Part shown: positions 52,126 through 62,800 of the stretch, piece by piece
Layout of the letters: each line of letters begins with the position of its first letter
Position numbering within the stretch: the first letter of the stretch is position 1
Assembly (NCBI RefSeq): GCF_020991415.1
Contig: NZ_JAJMOY010000010.1
Coordinates: 1-64,000, forward strand
Origin: Flavobacterium sp. ENC
GTDB taxonomy: Bacteria > Bacteroidota > Bacteroidia > Flavobacteriales > Flavobacteriaceae
Direction: 5' to 3'
Length of the DNA: 64,000 nt
Made by a program: the position numbers and the translations under genes
The notes under the pieces: generated by a model
Told to the model about the DNA's origin: nothing
What the model saw: the letters and a program-made list of their open reading frames with translations, nothing else
Databases searched by the model: none

Positions 52126-53694
52126 TTACCAGTCGACAAAAATTACTTTGTTTTTCCAGGCCAGTTTTACGATTCCTATATTCCAGGTAATCTTATCCAG
52201 CAAGATGTCCTGTGTTTTGCGTTCTACAAGGACTTTCGGATGATCTCCGGTCAGGATTATTTTTCCGGGTCTTTGTAAATATTCATTTTGCAGCAAGGCG
52301 ACAGAAGAGTTCTTCATAACCGGCCAGTGGTCCAAAGCTGCCCGAAGCATTTCAGTGCTGTGTTTTTTGAATTCTTCTGACAGTATGATGTTTCGGTTAA
52401 TGGTTTGGTTAAGCGGAATGTTGCACAGTAATTTTTCGAACAGCATTTCATTTTCATAATCCTGCTCTTTTGCTGTGGCGGTATAGTGTAAAAGGTGTGC
52501 CGCAACTTCCGGATCTTTTATCGTATTGTCTTTATTCAGTAATCCGCAATTCAGGAAAAGCTGTTTCAGGAAAGGATGTATCAGTATCAGTCCGGCATTG
52601 TTTGCGTAATGATTGGCCGGAACCTCAGCAATTTCTTCCTTTAGAAATAAAGACGATTCGAGAATTTCAGCCTCTTTGGTTTCGTCACGATTTAAAACAG
52701 GGTTCACTACTGCAACCTTATTTTCGGAGGCCGGTGTGTCAACCGTTTTAGAGCCGGACGGTACCGCTGTGGTATTGCTGTTTTTTTGCAGTAGCTCCAG
52801 ATTTTTTTGTTCCAGCATCGTGATAAGTGTCAGGACTTCAGGAGCAAGATTACTCAGTACCTCCAAAACGGATCTGTCTGTGATTTGCTTATTGAGCTGT
52901 TCTACAACTAATTTTGCGTCGAATTTTCGAACCGCATCAAAAGAAGCCATCAGGAAAACGAATTTCTCTTTTACGATACTTTCGTGGTGCTTTAATAGTA
53001 TTGACAGGACAATATCCCAAATTAGATTTCGCTGATGCAATCCTGTCGTAGATTGTGAAAGAACAGCCGTCATATTGGCTTTAATCCTTTCGATATTTTT
53101 CGATGTCGTTTCTTCAGCAGCTAATTCTGAAAGGAAAGTATTTTTTAGAATAGTGTAAATCTGATCATCTGATAATTGTTTGATAAAGCGGATTCTGATG
53201 GCACGGCTCTCTAATGCATTTCGTAATTTAAAGCCAAAAGCTTTGTCTTCGATCATTTTTTCAAATGAATCTTCTGCGGTTGCGTAAGGTCTGCTTCCTG
53301 AATCAGACCATGAATGGGTTCCGGTTTCTAAAAAACTGAAGAACGCATTCAGGTCTTTTTCCTTATTCTTAACGAGTTTATACTGTTCCGTATCAGGAAA
53401 ACCCTGTTCCATTTGTTTCCCGATTTGTTTCCGGAACTGATCCATAATTTCAATCTTCAGGCTATTAAAATCAAGATCATGCGCTACCGCAAGATCCATG
53501 TTTAATTTTTCGATCTGGATACTATGCAAGGGCATTTTTTTATCGAGCGTATCAAAATACGTTTCTAAAAGCGGAAATAATTCTTCTTTCAGAAACGTGT
53601 CCAGATGGTCTTTGAGGAAATACGCATTTTCTTTGGAAGGCGTATTCACCTCAACAAATAGCTTATTGATACTATGTCTTTCGGAAACCTGCAT
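52126..53694 (-). CDS. Contractile injection system tape-measure-type protein (CIS_TMP, Afp14-like)
   Basis: A 522-residue protein. The N-terminal part (about 1-90, SINKLFVEVNTPSKENAYFL and PLLETYFDTLDKKMPLHSIQ) and the C-terminal part (about 375-520) match the eCIS tape-measure family. Conserved C-terminal features include HPFLKQLFLNCGLLNKDN, AAHLLHYTATAKE and LDKITWNIGIVKLAWKNKV. The middle (about 95-350) is helical. It probably sets particle length, as in Afp and PVC. Its ATG directly follows the stop codon of the PKD protein, with no gap. Confidence 0.86.
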   Translation of the reverse strand: MQVSERHSINKLFVEVNTPSKENAYFLKDHLDTFLKEELFPLLETYFDTLDKKMPLHSIQIEKLNMDLAVAHDLDFNSLKIEIMDQFRKQIGKQMEQGFPDTEQYKLVKNKEKDLNAFFSFLETGTHSWSDSGSRPYATAEDSFEKMIEDKAFGFKLRNALESRAIRIRFIKQLSDDQIYTILKNTFLSELAAEETTSKNIERIKANMTAVLSQSTTGLHQRNLIWDIVLSILLKHHESIVKEKFVFLMASFDAVRKFDAKLVVEQLNKQITDRSVLEVLSNLAPEVLTLITMLEQKNLELLQKNSNTTAVPSGSKTVDTPASENKVAVVNPVLNRDETKEAEILESSLFLKEEIAEVPANHYANNAGLILIHPFLKQLFLNCGLLNKDNTIKDPEVAAHLLHYTATAKEQDYENEMLFEKLLCNIPLNQTINRNIILSEEFKKHSTEMLRAALDHWPVMKNSSVALLQNEYLQRPGKIILTGDHPKVLVERKTQDILLDKITWNIGIVKLAWKNKVIFVDW

Positions 53695-56600
53695 TTAGGC
53701 TAAATTTTCTAATTGTAATTTGATTCCATTTAAAATAAATTTCAATCCTTTAAAAGACAGGGCCATATCTTCAAGGAATTTTTTTAGTGTTCCTTTAGGA
53801 TCCGTATTGTATTTTATTTCTACAAAGCCTTTTAGCAGTGCTTCAAAACGGGTTGAAATTGTCGTTATCTGTTTTTCAAATTCATTTAGGCTGTCTGGTT
53901 TCTGACATTTTAGAATATAATAAAACAGTGAAATATGGTTTTCAACAAGGAAACTCAGCACATTTTTCTCGCTGGCAGTTTTAGCATTTCTTACCGCTAA
54001 TAATAAACTATCGTAAATAAGGGCCGTAAACATTTCTGCTAATTGATTATTGAATTTGCCTTCTACAAAACCATCCGCTCTTTTGTCAACGGTCATCAGC
54101 TGTTTTTCAATCTGGTCTGTCAGATCAATAGTTTCAGGACTAAAATTTTTAAATTCACGAAGCAGTTTTATTCTTGCTATTTCTTCTATTGTTTTTTGAG
54201 TAAACTCTTTTACGCTTTCAAGACACGGATTTGTTTCAACTTGTTCCTTAAGAATAATTTCTTTGGCATCTGTCCCTTCACCACATCTTTTATTCATTGC
54301 CGTAAGTGATACTGTGATAGATCCGCTGTCGTATTTGGAGACAGAGCGTATGATTGGGTCTTTGGATTCTGTTTCTATTACTTCTCCCGAAATGTCCCAT
54401 CTGTAACTTTCTGCATCGGTAGAATTATTGGTAAGTATAAGATCATCTCCTTTTATCGCATAATTGAAGAGCGCAAACGGCGGATTCTGAAGGGTAATGA
54501 CAAGATCTGTAGGTTTGCCATTTGCCAGTATCACGACTTTGTCTACTCCTTTAGGCACGTTGTTGCCGATGAAAATATATTGTCCTGCAGCATCCTGAGA
54601 AACACCATCTCCAGCCAGGATTATTTTTTTGGTTTTGGATTCAACGACCAAAATGTGCGGATTTTTATCGTTTCTGCAGATAGAGGTGCTGTCGGTGCTC
54701 ACCTTTATGCCCGTGATTTCAAAAACTACGGAATGTTTTACAGTATAACTGCAATTTCCATTTTCGCCCACAACAGTTACAGGGAAAGTGAAACTCTCTT
54801 TAGCCGGCAATTCATATTTATAAATACGCTGCATTTTTGTTTCGTTGGTAATGACTCTTTCACTTCCGTCGCCAAAATCCCAGCTGTACTTCATACCTTC
54901 CTGATTTTCTCCGGTAATGGTAAAATCAGCCGTGACTTCATTTGTTTTATCTGATTTTGTGATTTCAATTGTAAAATCAAATTTTGGTTTTCTGAAGATG
55001 GTTACTTCACATTTTGTTTCAAAATTATTAACCGTAAAAGAGATGGGTTTCCCTATCAGTTCTTCGCTGACCAGTTTTGGATCAAAGACAAATTCGCCGT
55101 ATTCATTGGTGGTAACGCCTCCATTTAAATCTTCGTCAATATCCGCTTTTACAAAACCACCGGTTGGGGTGACATGAAATAAATAATACGGGCTTGTTTC
55201 ATCAAAACAGAGTTTGTTGACGGGTAAAGACAGCGTGATGAAGTTATCGTCGCAGCATAAATAAGGCAACGTAAAGTCGGCTACTATTGGATTCAGTACA
55301 ATCGATTCGCCATTATCACCCTCTTTTTCAAAATCACCGGCCAGGGAGTTTCCGCGTGGAAATTCATACGGATATCCATACCCATAATAGTACGGATACT
55401 GGCTGTATTCTCCTTCGATATAGATCATGACAAAGGTGCCTCCGGGTGCTACACCGGCTTTATGCTCGTATCCATGGTTTTTGTTGAGGTAGTAAGAAGT
55501 GAAATTTTCCATTACTTCCTGTGCTTCGTAGGCATTTATGGCCAGTACAGCCACATTAAATCCCAGACCATTCTGGCGTCTGATGTCCTGAATGGTTTTT
55601 AGGGCCTCTTTGTAATTCTTGCCGTGATGCCCTTCAATTCTATAAAAATCATGGTCTGCCCTGATTTCCAGCGGACGTTTTGTATTTAAAAGGTTGTCGT
55701 GATAACTCCTGTTGCTGCGTTGTTTTCCTAAGGCTGTTTTTTCGTAGTCCCAAAGTTCAATAAGGTGATTCCCCACATTATTATAAAACGGAATCGCTTT
55801 TTTACCCAAAACGCCTAATTCGAAACTTGGTGTAATTTTTATGGCATTGTAATTAACATTATAATTAGCCAATAGTTGCACACAGCGTTTGATAAGGCTG
55901 TACAGTTGCTGTACGTCTGTATTTTTTCCGTAGCAGATTTTGATTTCCTTGCCTTCCAGATCGATGACAAATTCGGCTATCGTTTCTTCTGTACCAGAGT
56001 CGGTAAGCGGATCCAGTGGCAGGCAATCTTTGCACGTACTCAGGTTTTGACCCGTAAGCAAAGGCGATTTGTAAAAAGCGTGTCGGTATTCAAAGCAAGG
56101 CCCGGTTTTTAGTACTTCTCCAAGCATTAAGTGTTTGGGAAAAGACTTTATGTCCGGACAGCAAAATTCACCATCCATATTGGCTAGCAGGAGCTTTATC
56201 TCCTGGTACGTATCCATTAAATCGTTGAGCAGATCATATCGGTACTGAAAATCCGGAGGGACATTATTTTCGTTGAAACTGTATAATTCGTTCAGGTTTT
56301 TTTTAATGGAGGCCAGCATAACCGGCATCTGTAAACCGTTCAGCAGGATTTCAAAACCATCACGCAGTTTATTCACCACATTGTTTTTAAAGATACCATT
56401 GGTGAATTTCTTTTTTACTTCATAATAATTGATAAAGTTTTCCGGCTGCAGTACGATGCGGTTGGAAAGAATGTCGGGTAGTTTATGGTACAGGTTAGCA
56501 AAATTGGTGGCCGTAATAATTGTATCATTGCTGTTTATTTGTGCGGCCACAGCTTTACTCACCAATAGTGCTTTATGATTTCCAATAATTTCCAATCCCT

Positions 56601-57144
56601 GGTTATCACACGAAAGACTGACGCAGAGATCCAGGTCTTTTTCATACGATTCCAGATACAATAGTACTACAGCATCATTGACGTCCAGCCCTGTATTGTC
56701 TTTCAGGTATTGTATCGGGAAAGTATTGGCATTATCAAGCACCTGCTGTTCATAAGTCAGGAGTTCGAAGATTTCAAGCTGCTCACTGCCATTGTAAAAA
56801 TACGGTTTGTAGGCTGCCTTTTTATTGTCGTGTATTTTATAATGCGTGTATTGTTTGCTTTCAAAATCAATAATTTTTCCACCATTCGGAATCGTATTAT
56901 AGAGGTGAAAAAGATCACCATCAGTAGTTATTCCGCTGCCTTGTGTTATGGAGATGAGTTTTGCAGCCGGATCGTAAGAAACCTGGAAACCGCAAATGAT
57001 TCCCACGCCACTAAGACCAATTCTGGAAATACGGTCCTGATCATCAAAATAATCTACAATCTCGTTAAGATGTCCTTCTGTAAGTACCTGGTTTTTTGTA
57101 AATTTTCGGTACAGCGTTGTTATGGTTGAAAGTTTTGCTAACAT
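53695..57144 (-). CDS. Large eCIS protein with PKD domain, function unknown
   Basis: A 1149-residue soluble protein. The N-terminus (LYRKFTKNQVLTEGHLNEIVDYF) begins a region of about 340 residues that I do not recognise. A Cys-containing middle follows. A Tyr/Gly/Pro-rich stretch (about 580-597) precedes a PKD domain (about 722-805) with WDFGDG at 755-760, and the C-terminus is long and helical (about 1000-1149). No signal peptide. It is placed between the Afp12-like and tape-measure genes, the slot used for large accessory structural or fibre-like proteins. PKD domains mediate protein binding, so a surface or connector role is plausible but unproven. Confidence 0.75.
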   Translation of the reverse strand: MLAKLSTITTLYRKFTKNQVLTEGHLNEIVDYFDDQDRISRIGLSGVGIICGFQVSYDPAAKLISITQGSGITTDGDLFHLYNTIPNGGKIIDFESKQYTHYKIHDNKKAAYKPYFYNGSEQLEIFELLTYEQQVLDNANTFPIQYLKDNTGLDVNDAVVLLYLESYEKDLDLCVSLSCDNQGLEIIGNHKALLVSKAVAAQINSNDTIITATNFANLYHKLPDILSNRIVLQPENFINYYEVKKKFTNGIFKNNVVNKLRDGFEILLNGLQMPVMLASIKKNLNELYSFNENNVPPDFQYRYDLLNDLMDTYQEIKLLLANMDGEFCCPDIKSFPKHLMLGEVLKTGPCFEYRHAFYKSPLLTGQNLSTCKDCLPLDPLTDSGTEETIAEFVIDLEGKEIKICYGKNTDVQQLYSLIKRCVQLLANYNVNYNAIKITPSFELGVLGKKAIPFYNNVGNHLIELWDYEKTALGKQRSNRSYHDNLLNTKRPLEIRADHDFYRIEGHHGKNYKEALKTIQDIRRQNGLGFNVAVLAINAYEAQEVMENFTSYYLNKNHGYEHKAGVAPGGTFVMIYIEGEYSQYPYYYGYGYPYEFPRGNSLAGDFEKEGDNGESIVLNPIVADFTLPYLCCDDNFITLSLPVNKLCFDETSPYYLFHVTPTGGFVKADIDEDLNGGVTTNEYGEFVFDPKLVSEELIGKPISFTVNNFETKCEVTIFRKPKFDFTIEITKSDKTNEVTADFTITGENQEGMKYSWDFGDGSERVITNETKMQRIYKYELPAKESFTFPVTVVGENGNCSYTVKHSVVFEITGIKVSTDSTSICRNDKNPHILVVESKTKKIILAGDGVSQDAAGQYIFIGNNVPKGVDKVVILANGKPTDLVITLQNPPFALFNYAIKGDDLILTNNSTDAESYRWDISGEVIETESKDPIIRSVSKYDSGSITVSLTAMNKRCGEGTDAKEIILKEQVETNPCLESVKEFTQKTIEEIARIKLLREFKNFSPETIDLTDQIEKQLMTVDKRADGFVEGKFNNQLAEMFTALIYDSLLLAVRNAKTASEKNVLSFLVENHISLFYYILKCQKPDSLNEFEKQITTISTRFEALLKGFVEIKYNTDPKGTLKKFLEDMALSFKGLKFILNGIKLQLENLA

Positions 57145-57156
57145 GTTGAATGGTAT

Positions 57157-59859
57157 TTATAGTGATCCTAAATTTGTTTTTCCTAGTATTATTTTTTCGA
57201 ATTGATTTTCATTTTCGTCGCTGCAATCAAATAGTCTTCCCGTAGGATATAAATTGCTGAGGTTGGATAGGGACTTAATAAAAGGTATAAGTTCTGTTTC
57301 CGGTTGTTCCTGGTTCAGTCCCGTTTTAGCAAACAAATAGGCTTTGTAAGTGTTTTCAAGCTGCAAAAGTTCATTTTCTGCCGGGTTTTCGATTTCATTT
57401 TTCCGATGTCCGATCCAGCAGATTTTTGCCAGTACGTGTGCCGGTAATTCTTCCTTGATTACTTTTTCCATATAATTCCTGAAATCGGTATTGGCAAAAC
57501 GCAGGGTATATCCGGGCAATACAATGCTCACACGATAGGAGTAGGGATCGAGAGGTTCGCAGTTTTTGCACTCATCGGTACAAATCGGCAGAAACGTTTC
57601 CGGATTTACCGCAGTCAGATTCACATCGGGGCGAAGCATCATGTGTTCGACTATAAACATTCCTTCCTCTGTGAAAACTTCTTTCATGAAATAAATCAGG
57701 TCCAGAATAGACTGTTTTACTTCCTCCAGAGTGTCATAGTACGTATAGCGTTTTGCAATAATCCGGTCGGCATTGTCTTCGTCTTTTATTAACGGATTAA
57801 TAATATCATACGAGTACTTACCGGAATCGGCCTGATGGATCTGAATGTTATCAATCACTTCAGGATCCGAAATTCCGTTTTTAAAGGCTTCTTCCACATT
57901 ATATTCCCGCGTCTGGATAATTTGCAAAACGGCAAAATACAATTCCCTGTTGGCGGCTGAGGTATCGTAATACTCATCGGTGGCGGAGAGTATGATATTA
58001 TCTTCCGTATCCCTGATTCTCCATCGGTATACCAGCTGATTGTCGGAATCGGTAAAATGGTATAAATCAACAAAAGAATCTGAAAGGTGTCTTCGGTTGT
58101 AATCTTTGATACCCAGCAGCCTGGAAATTCTCTTTTTTACGCCCGAAACATTATCGGTATCCCACAAATTACTATTCGGCTGCTTGTAATAATTAAAAGA
58201 GTTGCCGCGGTTTTTGCTTACGATTTTATAATCTTTCAGAAAGTCTTCTTTGGTTTTCAGCACCACTTCGTCAGTAGCCGTACCGTATATGCTTTTGTTG
58301 ATGAAAACATATTCGGAAAAACGTTCTGCAAAACGGCCTAAAAGGTGGTCCAGAATATTATTTCTTCTGTCAATGTTATTGTCCAGTTGTTTAAAAAGTA
58401 TTTCAGTCAGGTACTCATCATTGTTTTCAGGATAGTCGCTTACCAGTTCACTAAGGCCTTCGATATCTTTTATCGCCTGGGTAAAGAAGGTTTTGGTAAG
58501 ATTACCGCTTACCGAAAGCATTTCATTCACCTGACCTAAATGTTTAAAATAGCTGCCCAAAATCTGATCAAAGAATAAGAGATAGCCTTTGAGTTGTTTC
58601 GCCTGAGATTTTCGGGCTACGCTGGCTCTTGAAGGCAGGCCATTTTCCCCAATCCCGTAGGTCTCCGGAAAATCGTTTTGTATGGTGGTGTAACTTTCTA
58701 TGTCAAGATAATTCCCATTCGGCAGTTTCAGTTCTTTATTGTGGCCTGAAAAATCGGTGGCTTCATCTTTTGCCGCTTCAAACTCATCCAGATACAGCTG
58801 TACTTGCGTTTTGTTGATATTCAGCGGCAGCAGGCCTTTATTGTAATTGAAAACGCTTTTATAGCAAATAACCGGTTTTTGGTATTCTTTGAGACAGATT
58901 AGCCATTGATTGGCATCCGGTTCACCGTCACCGCAATTTCCCAGGGAGATGTCTTTGATGGTAATCACTCCGGGAACATTCATTATTAATTTTATAATAT
59001 CGGATAATCGTACTTCACTGGTCAGTTCCGCTTCGATCAGCTCTTTGGTGTCTATGAAGCCATTTTCCAGAATGGGGCCGTCAAAAATTTCCAGGGAAGT
59101 ATATCCCTTATCCATCATTTGCTGCACCGAATAAAAATTGACTGTTGTTGATAAATAACCATCCAGCGCCTGTAAGACAAGCGCATGCACCATCTCTTCA
59201 TCGGCCTGGGTATCTACCTCAATGCTGGCACAGATTTTTATCGGATATTCATCCACTTTTATAATATTGATCAGGTCTTCACACAGATTCCTGTTGGCAT
59301 GGTATTTTGCTCTGATTTTCTCTTTGACACTATTAATTTCAGAAGGCTTTTTGCTTTCAAAATCTACATAAAGGTCATATAATCCTTTAAGCTCAAACTG
59401 TTTTTTAAAGCCTCTCGGCACTTCAGTGAAATCCTTATAATCATAAGACAGCTTATCCTCTTTGCAATTGACATAGACCGTTTTTTTGTGTTTGGCCGGC
59501 CAGCAATTTTTAACACCGTCAATATCGATAAACAGTTTTCTGTAATCGAGAGCTGTTACCGGACTTGTCGGCAGTACTTCAGAGGCTTTAAAAAACTGCG
59601 AAGCAATGCCTTTGCTCTTTTGGTCGGAGGCCAGAATATTTTCGATCGGAAGATCCATTCGCATGCCAAGATCAGTTATGGCATAGCAAAGCATCTCCAG
59701 CATCGTGATACCCGGATCATGCGAGTTAAAATCAGTCCATAATCTGCCACCAAGCTGTTCGATATACGCAATACCTTTTTTTCTCAGGTAAAAGAAATCC
59801 AGGTCGTCTTCGGTGGCGACTTTTTTCGGAATAGTGCTATGTGGATTTAGTATTGACAT
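57157..59859 (-). CDS. eCIS baseplate wedge protein (Afp12-like)
   Basis: A 900-residue protein. The signature GGRLWTDFNSHDPGIT plus LEMLCYAITDLG near residues 37-65 is typical of the Afp12/gp6-type baseplate proteins of contractile injection systems. The body is long without signal peptide, and has a cysteine pair region (CTDECKNCEPLDPYSYR) near 770-790 followed by VLPGYTLRFANTDF. It overlaps the end of the Afp11-like gene by 13 bp, implying translational coupling. It would form, with the 1105-residue protein, the wedge around the spike. Confidence 0.85.
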   Translation of the reverse strand: MSILNPHSTIPKKVATEDDLDFFYLRKKGIAYIEQLGGRLWTDFNSHDPGITMLEMLCYAITDLGMRMDLPIENILASDQKSKGIASQFFKASEVLPTSPVTALDYRKLFIDIDGVKNCWPAKHKKTVYVNCKEDKLSYDYKDFTEVPRGFKKQFELKGLYDLYVDFESKKPSEINSVKEKIRAKYHANRNLCEDLINIIKVDEYPIKICASIEVDTQADEEMVHALVLQALDGYLSTTVNFYSVQQMMDKGYTSLEIFDGPILENGFIDTKELIEAELTSEVRLSDIIKLIMNVPGVITIKDISLGNCGDGEPDANQWLICLKEYQKPVICYKSVFNYNKGLLPLNINKTQVQLYLDEFEAAKDEATDFSGHNKELKLPNGNYLDIESYTTIQNDFPETYGIGENGLPSRASVARKSQAKQLKGYLLFFDQILGSYFKHLGQVNEMLSVSGNLTKTFFTQAIKDIEGLSELVSDYPENNDEYLTEILFKQLDNNIDRRNNILDHLLGRFAERFSEYVFINKSIYGTATDEVVLKTKEDFLKDYKIVSKNRGNSFNYYKQPNSNLWDTDNVSGVKKRISRLLGIKDYNRRHLSDSFVDLYHFTDSDNQLVYRWRIRDTEDNIILSATDEYYDTSAANRELYFAVLQIIQTREYNVEEAFKNGISDPEVIDNIQIHQADSGKYSYDIINPLIKDEDNADRIIAKRYTYYDTLEEVKQSILDLIYFMKEVFTEEGMFIVEHMMLRPDVNLTAVNPETFLPICTDECKNCEPLDPYSYRVSIVLPGYTLRFANTDFRNYMEKVIKEELPAHVLAKICWIGHRKNEIENPAENELLQLENTYKAYLFAKTGLNQEQPETELIPFIKSLSNLSNLYPTGRLFDCSDENENQFEKIILGKTNLGSL

Positions 59860-62800
59860 GTTTCTGGTGCTTGAATATTAGGATTTTTACAAGTTTTTAT
59901 ATCGGTCGAAATAATATGGTTTTTTACCGATACAAGAATGCGTTTTGGGTTCGATGGCGACACTACGGGTAAAAATTCCAGTGCAGCCTGATAAGCGGGA
60001 TCGTTTACATTTTCGGGTTCTGTGGGATCTTCCAGTTTAGCCATTTCCAGTTCGGCCAGATAGTCTACATAATATAATTTTTCGATATAGTCTATGACGG
60101 TGCTTCGGTGCAGCTCAATTCCGAAAAGAATGTCCTGAGAGGTGTCAAATGCCCACGGGGACAAGAATTTTGCAATATCCTCATTCAGTTGTTTTTTATA
60201 AAAATTCTCATCGTATTCCGCATAAAAACGGACACTTAATTTCACCACCACTTTTTCATACTCCGGATTAATGACCACTGCCTCTACATGCATGCTGTTC
60301 AGGTTACTGATGTAATTCTGAATTTTATTTAAGGTTGCCGTGCTCACTCGCGGCTCATAGATATCAAAGACATTTTTGTTTATAATATCCGGCACTACAA
60401 TAAGGGTTACATCGCCGGGTGAAAGAAAGGAATTGGTTGCGTTATTGGTATGGTTCAGGCATTTTACGCGGAATACTTCCGGAAATTCCTGAAGGATCAA
60501 ATGCTCATAATCCCAAAGTGTGATGGCCCTGTTTTTGTGGCGCAGGCGTTCGCTTACGCGTTTGTAATACGTATCATCCGACTCCTGCGGTTTTCCGTTA
60601 AAAGAATTAAAAGGCTGTGATACACTTTTAACTTGTGTTATTCTGGTAATAAGTTTCGAAATCGTTTCGGCAGGCAGTCCTTTTTCCAGATGCGACAATT
60701 CATTGTCATTGTCGAAAAATTCGGCGGTAACGACCTGTGTTTTTATATCGATTACTTTGCAGACTGCATCATAGGCCTTATGCATTTTTGCTTTGATCCA
60801 GATGAGGTTGTCCGGCAATAAAGTATTGGTTTTTGTAGCCTGTTTGGGAATACTAAATTTCAGGATACCTGACTTTAAAAAATTATCTATGGAATTTCCC
60901 AGAATATCATTCTCAAGATTTTTCCACTGGTTATCGCAAAGAACAAACCATTCTACTTTTTGTTTTCCCGTAAAGGATTCCGCCAGCGGATTCTCGCTTC
61001 CTTCCAGAATCTGAAACAATAAAGCCACCTGCTGTGAAGTTTCTGCTTCATCAAGGCCGATATAAAATTCGCCGCCATTACAATAATCAGGGACCAGACG
61101 GCTTGCAATTGTGCTATTGACATCAAGAACCGCTTTTTGTCTAGCCAGCTTTTTTAGATAAGAATGTTCTTCACTCTGGCCGAAAGGGGCTTCATGAAAT
61201 AATTTTATTCGTTCTGTCCCGAATTGTTCCTCGGTTTCATTGGTGAAATTGGTGGTTTCCTCTGCTGTATAATTCAAACTGATCGATTCTGCAAAGGGCG
61301 TATACGCTTCATTTGGAATAAGCGTTTCCGGAATTTTGCTCATGATGGCGAGCGTATATATTTTGGGATATAAAGCATGCAGGAAGGACTGGTTTAAAGT
61401 CAGTCGGATGGGGCCGCTTTTATCCACATCATAAGTGTTTCCTGTCACGGAGAAAATGGTTTGATACAGCGCATCTTTCTTTGTAAACAACACTGTTTCT
61501 TTACTTTTTTCCTCCCAGTTTTCTTTATTTAATACAGAAACCGTCGCCTTAAAATAAGCATCTGACTCTACAATAAGATCTGATGTATTCGAATTCAGGA
61601 CAAGCCTGCCTTTCTCCGGAGTAATCTCCACCACGTTATCTTTCGGTTGTGGATCTTCCGGCTGGTTGGCAGATAATTCCGTTACGATTTCTTCCATAAA
61701 CATTCCCTGATAAAAAATGTTTTTGCTTATGGTCGTAAGGTATTTGCTTTTGTAAGCGTCATAATGGGTCTGGAAAGAAGTTGGCGTATTTTTCCAGTTG
61801 ATTGTAATGTCAACATTTTTCCATTTTTTCGAAAAGATCTCGGGATAATTAATCAGAAAGGAGGAACCTTTAACGGGTTGTGTCGTAAAAGGGTAGAAGG
61901 GTTTAGTGGCGTTCAGCAGACCAGTGTCGCTTTCCAGTGCTAAAGATTTAACATCGTTTACGGCTACTTTTACGGTAATATCACTGATGGTTTTGGTCAC
62001 TAAATTTCGGAATAAATAATGCCCTTTTTTATTTTCGGTATGAATTAAAAATCGGATGAGAGGCTGCGTCACGGCGAAAGATTCGCCCAGTATTTTCTGA
62101 TTGTAATTGACAATAGCCGGAGTATCTTTCGGAACCTGAAAGACAAGTTTTAACTGATTTCCTGAAATAGCTGATGCAGCAGCTGCACCATTCAGTTTAA
62201 AATCGCCCAGCCATTCTTTTTCGCCGCTGCAAAAAATACTGATGTTATCGGTAAGGTCATTCACCGTAAAAGGTCCGGATTGAAAATTAAAGGCCTCCTT
62301 AAAAGTGATGGTGATATCAATATTTCTTTCTCCTTCCTGTAATTCCAATAGCGGGGAAGCGATGGCAAATCCGAGTTTGGCCGCTGGTAGTTCCGTATAT
62401 TTTTCTTCGGCAGAGGTATAGCCGAAAGGCAGCCAGTATTGTGATCCCTCTTTGAGGCTTTCACCTTTTCCATCAAGCGAATTAGCCACATCACTGGATT
62501 TTATTTCACCTAATTTAATGTCGTTATATACACTTTTTAGTTGTGTAATCTGAGCTTTATTGGCGATTAGTTCTTCGGTGGTTTTATAAATAAGTTTGTT
62601 TCCTTCCGCATCTTTTCCGGCATCTAACTGCGTTTGTGGTGCAATTCGTTCTTCGGTACTTTTTTTGGCCAGTTCAAAAATAATATGCACTTTATCAGCT
62701 CTTGCCGGAAGTTTTTCGATTTGCAGGATGTCTTTATAAAAGAAATCGAGGTGTTTTTTTGTAATTGAATTGAAACGTGTTTTAGAGAATTCCAATAGCT

